DNA of 7,899 nt from positions 1-7,899 of the forward strand of contig CAJWOD010000058.1 in the NCBI GenBank assembly GCA_913044145.1, in the 5' to 3' direction. This document shows, in pieces, positions 1 through 5,674 of the stretch. Each line of letters opens with the position of its first letter. Position 1 is the stretch's first letter. The DNA comes from an uncultured Nitrospina sp. (GTDB lineage Bacteria > Nitrospinota > Nitrospinia > Nitrospinales > VA-1). Both the position numbers and the translations under genes were made by a program. The notes under the pieces are model-generated. The model made no database searches. It saw only the letters and a list, made by a program, of their open reading frames with translations, and was not told the origin of the DNA.

Positions 1-73
1 GCACCGTCGCCAAGTGGTAAGGCCGAGGTCTGCAAAATCTCTATCGGCGGTTCGAATCCGCCCGGTGCCTCCA
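1..73 (+). tRNA. tRNA-Cys, anticodon GCA (5' end short by one base)
   Basis: This tRNA reads cysteine codons. The anticodon GCA lies at 32-34 in a seven-base loop (30-36), closed by a five-pair stem (25-29 with 37-41, including one G-T pair). The T arm is a perfect five-pair stem (46-50 with 58-62) around the loop TTCGAAT. Acceptor bases 1-6 pair with 63-68, and C69 needs a G just before the window, so only the first base is missing. The discriminator base is T70, the U73 identity element typical of tRNA-Cys, and CCA is encoded at 71-73. Five T residues follow directly (74-78), but there is no separate terminator hairpin. The gene converges on ftsY. Confidence 0.97.
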
Positions 74-138
74 TTTTTCTTACAAAACCCGGTTAAATAG
101 AAAAATAGCATTAATAAGATGAAGAATCACCGGACCCC

Positions 139-1089
139 TTAACTAAAGATTAATGCATCAACAAATTTTTTCGAATCAAATGCCTGCAAGTCTTCCGCTT
201 TTTCCCCCACTCCAATAAAATGAATCGGCAGTTTTAGTTCTCCGCATAAATTAAGTAGCACACCCCCTTTTGCGGTTCCATCAAGCTTCGTCATCACGAA
301 TCCATCTAATTCCAATGCTTCATGAAAATGATTAGCCTGAGAAATGCTGTTTTGCCCCAAGGTGGCATCAAGAACCAGTAAAGTTTCATGAGGCGCACCT
401 GGTAATACTTTTCCTATAACCCGTTTTACTTTTTTAAGCTCTTCCATTAAATTCTGGTTTGTTTGTAATCGTCCGGCAGTATCTATGAGCAACACATCCA
501 CATTCCGTGCAACAGCAGCTTGGACTGCGTCGTAGGCCACCGCAGAAGGATCAGCACCACTTTTCTGACTAATGCAGTTAATGTCTGCTCGCTCTGCCCA
601 TACTTGTAACTGGTCAATAGCAGCAGCCCGAAATGTATCACCTGCTGCCAATAAAACTTTTTTTCCTTCCTTTTTCCACTTTTGTGCCAGTTTACCTATG
701 GTTGTAGTTTTGCCTGAACCATTAATACCTACCATCAAAATAACCAAAGGTTTATTTTTACTAAACTGTATAGGCTTGTTGTTTTGTGACAGAACTTTAA
801 ACATCTGCCCTTTCAAATGCTGCAAAACCTCATCATTTTCTCGAATACGATTTTGTGCAACATCCTTTTTTAAATCTTCCAAAATAAATGTGGTGGTTTT
901 CATACCGACATCAGCTATAAGCAATTTTTCTTCCAGCTCATCTAGTAATTCAAGGCCAACCTTTGCCTTTCCATGAACAATATTTTCTATCCCACCGGCA
1001 AGACTGGTCCGAGTTTTCTGCAGTCCTGATTTGAGTCTATAAAAAAATCCTGATTTTGATTCTTCTTCGGTTTGCTTAGTTTCTTCCAT
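139..1089 (-). CDS. ftsY: Signal recognition particle receptor FtsY
   Basis: FtsY is the SRP receptor GTPase. It docks ribosome-nascent-chain-SRP complexes at the inner membrane and hands them to the Sec translocon. All G motifs are present: the P-loop GINGSGKTT (about residues 121-129), DTFRAAA (151-157), DTAGR (203-207), TKLDGTAKGG (267-276) and GVGE near residue 292. The stretch DATLGQN (241-247) differs slightly from the common DATTGQN. The four-helix N domain covers about residues 20-105. It is preceded by a short lipid-binding amphipathic helix (GFFYRLKSGLQKTR, 14-27). At 316 residues this is the short form, with only a dozen acidic or polar residues in place of the long acidic A domain of E. 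coli FtsY. The ATG is supported by GAGG at 1095-1098 with a five-base gap. Nothing looks broken. Confidence 0.98.
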   Translation of the reverse strand: MEETKQTEEESKSGFFYRLKSGLQKTRTSLAGGIENIVHGKAKVGLELLDELEEKLLIADVGMKTTTFILEDLKKDVAQNRIRENDEVLQHLKGQMFKVLSQNNKPIQFSKNKPLVILMVGINGSGKTTTIGKLAQKWKKEGKKVLLAAGDTFRAAAIDQLQVWAERADINCISQKSGADPSAVAYDAVQAAVARNVDVLLIDTAGRLQTNQNLMEELKKVKRVIGKVLPGAPHETLLVLDATLGQNSISQANHFHEALELDGFVMTKLDGTAKGGVLLNLCGELKLPIHFIGVGEKAEDLQAFDSKKFVDALIFS

Positions 1090-1168
1090 TCAATCCTCTA
1101 TTTAACAAATTATTAACTTTATCTTTACCATATGTAAGAGAGTTTTCTTATAACCCCATCAAACATTT

Positions 1169-1174
1169 ATTATA
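1169..1174 (-). promoter_or_regulatory. Candidate -10 box for ftsY
   Basis: The minus strand carries an exact TATAAT here. It would give a leader of about 70 bases before the ftsY ATG. The best -35-like hexamer upstream is TTGATG at a long 19-base spacing, so the promoter is plausible but weak. Confidence 0.35.
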
Positions 1175-1250
1175 TTCAGCGCAAACACATCACCATCAAT
1201 ATCTGGTTTTGAGAAATCTCCACTAGCTGTTCGATAGACTTTTCTTTTGT

Positions 1251-1272
1251 TAAGTATTTAAGCAAATACTTA
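1251..1272. repeat. Perfect AT-rich hairpin overlapping a stop codon
   Basis: TAAGTATTT (1251-1259) and AAATACTTA (1264-1272) are perfect inverted copies: nine pairs around the four-base loop AAGC. The right arm contains the TAA stop of the propeller lipoprotein gene (1270-1272, minus strand). In that gene's direction the stem is followed by A-rich rather than T-rich sequence, so it is not a standard intrinsic terminator. It could protect the mRNA 3' end or impede transcription. Confidence 0.45.
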
Positions 1273-2439
1273 TTTGGACGTATCCTGGGTAATCCTATTA
1301 GGTTTTGGATTGATCATATTTTTCTTAGTAAGAATATCGATCAGGTTTTTATCCCGGCAGGATGTGGCAATATCAATCAATCCATCACCATTAAAATCAC
1401 CAATAGCCATTCCCTGTGGATGTTGATCTACCCTGTGGAAAATAGGAGGGTAAGTAAAGGTGCCATCGCCCTTACCAAGAGAGACGGATATTTGGTCATC
1501 AGTAGAATTTGAAACTGCAATATCCTCAAACCCATCTCCGGTAAAATCTGCAGCAACTACAAATTTAGGGAAATTTCCTGAGGCAAAATCTTGTAAACTG
1601 GTGAAGGTTTTATCTTTATTGTTGACAAGGGTGGTGAGGGCATGAAGAGAGTTGCTGGATGTTACAATGTCCAAATAACCATCGTTATTTACATCTATGT
1701 TAACCACAGTGAGCGGTTGCTTGCCTCCCTTAAAAACCTTTGAATTCTCAAATTCTCCATTGCCTTGACCCCATAGAATCTGCACTCCCGTATTTCCTGA
1801 CCCTGCAAGCCCTACTGCAATATCAATATTTTTGTCCTTGTTATAATCACCAATAACAATTCCTGTAGGTTGACCATTGACATTGATCGTAACGGGCTGT
1901 TTGAAGAACCCATTTCCTTTTCCCATTATAATCACGACCTGAAAATAGCGCATGGTAACTGCCATATCTAAATTACCATCACCATTAAAATCACCTGAAA
2001 TCATATTTAAAGGAATTTTTCCTGGCTTTATAATTTGGCTTGTTTTCTGAAAACTCCCGAGCCGAGTGTTTAGGAATACCTGTATCGTCTGGTCAGCATA
2101 ATTGAGTTCAGCGATATCCTTATAACCATCATCATTAAAATCTCCCGAAACCAAACATATTGGGTCTCTTCCTGTTTTATAAACTAGTTGCTCATTAAAT
2201 GTTCCATCTCCTATTCCTTTATAAAAAGAAAAAGAATGCCCACCACTATTTGCAACAACAAGATCTAAAATTTCATCGCGGTTAAAATCATCTGTGATCA
2301 GAAAAGAAGGTTCCAGTCCGGTTTCCAAAGTATTGCTCAACGCAAATATACGAGGCATTTTTTTCCGAGCTTTGGGCGGGGGGCAACCAAACAAAACAAA
2401 AATCAGAAAAAGACAAATTAATGTATAGAGTTTTTTCAT
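1270..2439 (-). CDS. Lipoprotein with seven-bladed FG-GAP/VCBS beta-propeller
   Basis: This is an exported lipid-anchored protein of unknown ligand. The N-terminus is a lipoprotein signal: two lysines, a hydrophobic core (residues 4-17) and a lipobox LFGC with Cys19 as the lipidation site, followed by a Pro/Lys linker. The rest is seven FG-GAP repeats of about 49-50 residues. Their calcium-loop motifs (DFNxDGxxD type) start at residues 51, 100, 150, 198, 249, 298 and 348. Blades 1 and 4 have degenerate loops (DFNRDEILD, DYNKDKNID). Many repeats also carry the GxGDGTF-type turn. The stretch at about 30-48 matches the last strand of a blade and the final blade lacks its own, which suggests N-to-C ring closure. 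FG-GAP propellers bind proteins or carbohydrates and are common on bacterial surfaces, but nothing here identifies the partner. The ATG at 2439 sets the signal peptide correctly, although the Shine-Dalgarno is weak. Confidence 0.92.
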   Translation of the reverse strand: MKKLYTLICLFLIFVLFGCPPPKARKKMPRIFALSNTLETGLEPSFLITDDFNRDEILDLVVANSGGHSFSFYKGIGDGTFNEQLVYKTGRDPICLVSGDFNDDGYKDIAELNYADQTIQVFLNTRLGSFQKTSQIIKPGKIPLNMISGDFNGDGNLDMAVTMRYFQVVIIMGKGNGFFKQPVTINVNGQPTGIVIGDYNKDKNIDIAVGLAGSGNTGVQILWGQGNGEFENSKVFKGGKQPLTVVNIDVNNDGYLDIVTSSNSLHALTTLVNNKDKTFTSLQDFASGNFPKFVVAADFTGDGFEDIAVSNSTDDQISVSLGKGDGTFTYPPIFHRVDQHPQGMAIGDFNGDGLIDIATSCRDKNLIDILTKKNMINPKPNRITQDTSK

Positions 2440-2465
2440 GAGGGTCTCAAGTAAAACAGGACAAT

Positions 2466-2495
2466 ATTATAGGAGAAAAAGTAAAACAATTCTAA
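2466..2495 (-). promoter_or_regulatory. Candidate promoter of the propeller lipoprotein gene
   Basis: TATAAT lies on the minus strand at 2466-2471, 26 bases before the ATG. A weak -35-like TTAGAA lies at 2490-2495 with an 18-base spacer. The predicted leader is about 20 bases. The -10 match is exact but the -35 is poor. Confidence 0.4.
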
Positions 2496-2594
2496 CAACT
2501 TATACTAATCAGCCTTTTTGTCTTTTGTGAAAAAACATACTTTTTTTCTAAAATATAAAAGCATCCCTTTTGGTTGATAGTTTATCGGTGAAAT

Positions 2595-2628
2595 GTCAAT
2601 TGACTTCTTCCGGGTTCATACCTAAATA
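2595..2628 (+). promoter_or_regulatory. Promoter-like element with 10-bp palindrome, reading toward the XRE-MBL gene's 3' end
   Basis: GTCAATTGAC (2595-2604) is a perfect palindrome. Overlapping it, TTGACT (2600-2605) and TAAATA (2623-2628) are spaced exactly 17 bases, the sigma-70 optimum, on the plus strand. There is no plus-strand gene downstream before 5675, so a transcript from here would run antisense into the 3' end of the XRE-MBL gene. It could be an antisense RNA promoter with an operator, or chance in AT-rich DNA. Confidence 0.25.
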
Positions 2629-2685
2629 TATTCCTATAATTGGCGAATAGCAAAACCCTACCTCAAAAAAAGTTAAAATATATTT

Positions 2686-3531
2686 TTATCGAGAAGTGAC
2701 TTTGCCAAAAAAGAAAGGGTTATGCATTTTCTCTTCCTTCACAGTGGTGGCGGGTCCGTGACCTGGGAAAAGCCGCGTTTCATCAGGAAGCGTTAACAGC
2801 TTTTGAGTAATCGATTCGAAGAGTGTTGACCAAGATGAGTTGGCTCGCCCCATCGAACCTGCAAAAATAGAATCACCAGAAAAAACAGTACCTTCAACCT
2901 TATAAGACACCCCTCCGGGAGTATGTCCAGGAGTAAGCAAAATTTCTATATTTATTTTTCCAAGTTTTAATATTTCACCATCCGCGATATATTTATAGCT
3001 ATGGCTCCCCGAAGGTTTGGGTTCTTTTTTATCTATCCATACGGGGCAGGCAAACGCTTTATCCAGCTTTTGCAATCCTCCCGCATGATCGAAATGCGCA
3101 TGCGTCAAAAGAATTTTTTCTGGTTTAAGGCCCAACTCTGCAGCCTTTTTAATTACCGCATCAGGGTTACCTCCAGTATCAATAACAGCAGAGGAACGGG
3201 TTTCCCTGCAGATTAATAAGTAGCATTTAACTGGATAAGATCCTACCAATAGATTGAGACAAACCACCTCAAATTTCTCTGGGTCGGGAGTGGGGGGAAG
3301 GGGAACCCAATTGCCTCGCGCAAGATCTATCAACGATGGTGGATGCAAATCCAAGACACGTGCCAGATTTATAATTGTGTTGTCATCTGGTATCGTTTCA
3401 TAATTTTCTATCTTGGCAATAACATCAGGGCTGACTTGAGCAGTCCGGGCAAGATCGACCTGAGACCAATCTTTACCATCTCTTGCCTTCTCCAGCACAT
3501 CACCAAGCTCATCTTCAAGTTTTATCGTCAT
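2686..3531 (-). CDS. XRE-family HTH domain fused to glyoxalase-II-like metallo-beta-lactamase fold
   Basis: This is a two-domain protein of 281 residues. Residues about 8-70 are a Cro/C1-type helix-turn-helix. The pattern WSQVDLARTAQVSPDVIAKIE (22-42) is the classic recognition unit, followed by the usual Pro and a LAxxLxLHP helix. A proline-rich linker (77-84) leads to a metallo-beta-lactamase hydrolase. All expected metal ligands are visible: HAHFDH gives H144, H146, D148 and H149, with H203 (PGHTPGG), D220 (SGDSIF) and H258 (PGHGP). The ending PGHGPATTVKEEK...NPFF resembles the short YcbL-like hydroxyacylglutathione hydrolases that lack the glutathione-binding C-terminal domain. The hydrolase half is therefore probably catalytic, perhaps on a thioester or related metabolite. 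The HTH half suggests DNA binding or self-regulation, but target and substrate are unknown. The ATG is preceded by AAGG at a six-base spacing. Confidence 0.93.
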   Translation of the reverse strand: MTIKLEDELGDVLEKARDGKDWSQVDLARTAQVSPDVIAKIENYETIPDDNTIINLARVLDLHPPSLIDLARGNWVPLPPTPDPEKFEVVCLNLLVGSYPVKCYLLICRETRSSAVIDTGGNPDAVIKKAAELGLKPEKILLTHAHFDHAGGLQKLDKAFACPVWIDKKEPKPSGSHSYKYIADGEILKLGKINIEILLTPGHTPGGVSYKVEGTVFSGDSIFAGSMGRANSSWSTLFESITQKLLTLPDETRLFPGHGPATTVKEEKMHNPFFFGKVTSR

Positions 3532-3549
3532 AGGTAACCTTAATTAGGA

Positions 3550-3577
3550 ATTATACTAAACAACCGCTAGATCCCAA
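3550..3577 (-). promoter_or_regulatory. Candidate promoter of the XRE-MBL gene
   Basis: An exact TATAAT lies at 3550-3555 on the minus strand, with TTGGGA (3572-3577) 16 bases upstream as the -35. It ends 18 bases before the ATG, implying a very short leader containing AAGG (3538-3541). It sits in the 74-base gap after the DCC-LMF gene, so the XRE-MBL gene can be transcribed on its own. Confidence 0.5.
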
Positions 3578-3605
3578 ATAGAGGAAACGAGCTAAATTTA
3601 AAAGT

Positions 3606-5444
3606 TCATTGGAGTTGCAGAACGGGAGTGTAAGACCCCTTGTATTCACGTTGCCACCAGTCTCCTTTTTTTTCTTTGGTTCCTGTATCAGTGAACCGAT
3701 AATCATACACAACCGCTTGAATATACTTAGGAGGATTTTCTGGAAATGGATTGTTTGCTAACAAATCAAGTACAAATGGTGACCCTTCTAGGAGGCGAAT
3801 CATGAACTTGATCAGCCACGGATTTCTTTCATAATTGCTGAGTGCAGCAAACCACATTTGCCAGTCCAATCGTGGTTGGTGCGGTGCAACAAATGTAGGA
3901 GCTTGATTTAACTTTCCTGGCTTCCATTTGAACTCATAAGTCTTCCATTCCTCACCATCATTACTGCCCTTGATAAATATTTCCGGACGCGAGGTAGTCA
4001 TAACTGCAAATAGGCCATATTGGTTGACGATGCGAAATGGACGAATGGTATTCACTATTGATATAAAAACGGGAGAATAACTCACCGAACTGATAAATAA
4101 AGGAATGAAATACAGAAGGATACTGGCAACGAAAATTCCCTGCCCCACAACTAGGACTAGCCTCCTCTTCCACTCATGAATACAACTTCTGGTTTCTTTA
4201 AAAGTGATTCGCCATTTTTTCGGGACTACTTTTTTTAACAACGAATCATCGAAAAGTAAAAGGCAAAGGGAAATGGTAAGAATATTAAAGAAACAATAGT
4301 TTCCAGTTAAAGAAATCAGCAACTGAAAAAATATTAAGATAGTTGCTGCAGCATAGCGAATTCTTCCCGGGCCAAAAATAAAAAAAGACACTCCCAACTG
4401 GATAATCAAAACCGCGAGAACGGAAAACTCCTGAAAAACCTGCGGTAGCTGATGTACATACCAACCTATCCAAGTCGGAAGCGGTTGTGTTTCATAATAA
4501 TAAAGGAGTGCTGAATGATCATTCCATGTGGGATCGCCACTCGCTAGTTTCACCCATCCGGATGTAAACATTACCCTAAAAAGCAGAAATCGCAGAAGTA
4601 AAAGCACCCAAGGTGATGGGGGTGGTTCTGTGGCTAATTTTGGTCGCCATTTTAGAGGCGCTAAAAATATGGCTAAAAAACCTGTCTCAAGAAGCAACGT
4701 ATCCCATTGGAATCCAAGAAATTGCTGCCCCACATTAAAAAGGGAGAGGTAGAATAGCCATAATAAAAAAAGTCCAAAAGCCGGCATAATTCCGGCTATG
4801 ACCAAAAGAGATATTGCCCCACCCGCAAAGCAAATTAATTTTATAAACCCGTCGCTGGCTTCCAGCCAGAATAAGGTGGGAAGTTTCCAAAGCCTCTCCG
4901 TACCCATTTTGGCCTCAACTTCTTGAAGCAAACTTTGTGCAGGAAGAATGCCTTCTTTCCCTATCAAACCCTCAATTTGACTACCAAAAGATGAAAAAGC
5001 AATGAGATAGACTAGCCCAATCCCAATAAGGAAAAAACGCCGTGTCAAGTTCCAAGTGGGACGGCCTAGGACGTTACCCCAAATCCATCGGGTGAGAAGG
5101 CTAAAAAATTCTCGATTGTTTGCCACCAGACTATAGGCCCACTCCGATATTTTTCCGAATCCTGGGACTTTTTCATAAGCCCACAAGGGAGCCTTATAGA
5201 TAGTGGTAGCTAGAGCCTTATAAACCCCTTTTGCCCCAGAATGATAACTTCCATCTGGATATATCAGATAAATCGCTGAGTCAAATTTCTCCGCAGGGAT
5301 TTGGGGGTATTGCAAGGCAACTTCCTGAGAGGGCTTATAGACCACCCTGTCTTCTGTTAAATGTTGCCATCTACGGACCCAAAAGGTGCAAAATCGGCAT
5401 GTACCGTCATAAATCAATACCGGTTTCTGATCTTTAATAATCAA
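3606..5444 (-). CDS. DCC-family thiol-disulfide oxidoreductase domain fused to lipase maturation factor membrane protein
   Basis: From a TTG start at 5444 this is 612 residues. Residues about 8-110 match the DCC (DUF393) family, with the signature YDGTCRFC holding a CxxC pair (C16, C19). The remainder is a lipase maturation factor (LMF1/LMF2-like) protein. It has about eight or nine hydrophobic segments between residues 136 and 455 and family stretches such as GFQWDTLLLETGFL, a LRFLLFR...SGWVKLASGDPTW block (about 284-307), NQYGLFAVMTTSRPEI (474-489) and PHQPRLDWQMWFAALS (521-536). Vertebrate LMF1 helps dimeric lipases fold in the ER; bacterial roles are not established. Redox-assisted folding of exported proteins is my inference. 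No ATG exists in frame: an in-frame TGA lies four codons above a TTG at 5456. I prefer the TTG at 5444 because GAGGT (5450-5454) sits five bases ahead. The alternative start at 5456 adds four residues and lacks a good ribosome site. Confidence 0.9.
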   Translation of the reverse strand: MIIKDQKPVLIYDGTCRFCTFWVRRWQHLTEDRVVYKPSQEVALQYPQIPAEKFDSAIYLIYPDGSYHSGAKGVYKALATTIYKAPLWAYEKVPGFGKISEWAYSLVANNREFFSLLTRWIWGNVLGRPTWNLTRRFFLIGIGLVYLIAFSSFGSQIEGLIGKEGILPAQSLLQEVEAKMGTERLWKLPTLFWLEASDGFIKLICFAGGAISLLVIAGIMPAFGLFLLWLFYLSLFNVGQQFLGFQWDTLLLETGFLAIFLAPLKWRPKLATEPPPSPWVLLLLRFLLFRVMFTSGWVKLASGDPTWNDHSALLYYYETQPLPTWIGWYVHQLPQVFQEFSVLAVLIIQLGVSFFIFGPGRIRYAAATILIFFQLLISLTGNYCFFNILTISLCLLLFDDSLLKKVVPKKWRITFKETRSCIHEWKRRLVLVVGQGIFVASILLYFIPLFISSVSYSPVFISIVNTIRPFRIVNQYGLFAVMTTSRPEIFIKGSNDGEEWKTYEFKWKPGKLNQAPTFVAPHQPRLDWQMWFAALSNYERNPWLIKFMIRLLEGSPFVLDLLANNPFPENPPKYIQAVVYDYRFTDTGTKEKKGDWWQREYKGSYTPVLQLQ

Positions 5445-5467
5445 GCTATACCTCAAAAATTTTTTTC

Positions 5468-5473
5468 ATTATA
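5468..5473 (-). promoter_or_regulatory. Candidate -10 box for the DCC-LMF gene
   Basis: The minus strand reads TATAAT here, 23 bases before the preferred TTG start at 5444. This is a spacing similar to the other minus-strand genes in the window. No convincing -35 hexamer is present. Initiation near 5461 would place only AATTTTT and then the GAGGT ribosome site ahead of the start. Confidence 0.4.
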
Positions 5474-5506
5474 CCTTCAATTTCCCGACGATTTGGCCCC
5501 AAACTC

Positions 5507-5525
5507 GGGCTGTGTTAAATAGCCC
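5507..5525. repeat. Inverted repeat GGGCT/AGCCC in the divergent intergenic region
   Basis: GGGCT (5507-5511) and AGCCC (5521-5525) can pair across a nine-base AT-rich loop. No T-run follows on either side that would make it a terminator. It lies upstream of the DCC-LMF gene and could be a regulator site. TCGGGCT, which includes its left arm, recurs at 5561-5567. Confidence 0.3.
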
Positions 5526-5560
5526 TTATCGCAAAAAAAAGATTGGCTGATTAAGGTGGT

Positions 5561-5582
5561 TCGGGCTTGCGTTCCGGCCCGA
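5561..5582. repeat. GC-rich inverted repeat TCGGGC/GCCCGA
   Basis: TCGGGC (5561-5566) and GCCCGA (5577-5582) are perfect inverted copies around a ten-base spacer, and the stem extends by two G-C pairs if one base is bulged. The element is strikingly GC-rich against AT-rich surroundings. It lies just upstream of the proposed extended -10 of the pentapeptide gene, where an operator could act. Confidence 0.4.
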
Positions 5583-5593
5583 CCTGATATAGT
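5567..5593 (+). promoter_or_regulatory. Candidate promoter of the pentapeptide gene
   Basis: TGATATAGT (5585-5593) is an extended -10 (TG-N-TATAGT). TTGCGT (5567-5572) lies 15 bases upstream as a short-spaced -35, inside the loop of the GC-rich inverted repeat. It implies a leader of about 75 bases before the ATG at 5675. Confidence 0.35.
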
Positions 5594-5674
5594 TTCTTTA
5601 GTTCTATATTATGATCAGATGCTTAATCCTATGAAAGCACCCGATCGTTGATCTAATTTTTCAGGAAAGAATCA

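Noticed and set aside
74..138. Intrinsic terminator between the convergent tRNA and ftsY genes
   Set aside because: T5 follows the tRNA, but I find no convincing GC-rich stem with a T-run for either strand.
572..976. A 134-codon plus-strand frame inside ftsY
   Set aside because: It lies wholly antisense to a strongly conserved GTPase and shows no family features of its own.
3961..4752. Several 60-75-codon frames on both strands within the DCC-LMF gene
   Set aside because: They overlap a long, clearly recognisable membrane protein and have no ribosome sites or recognisable content.
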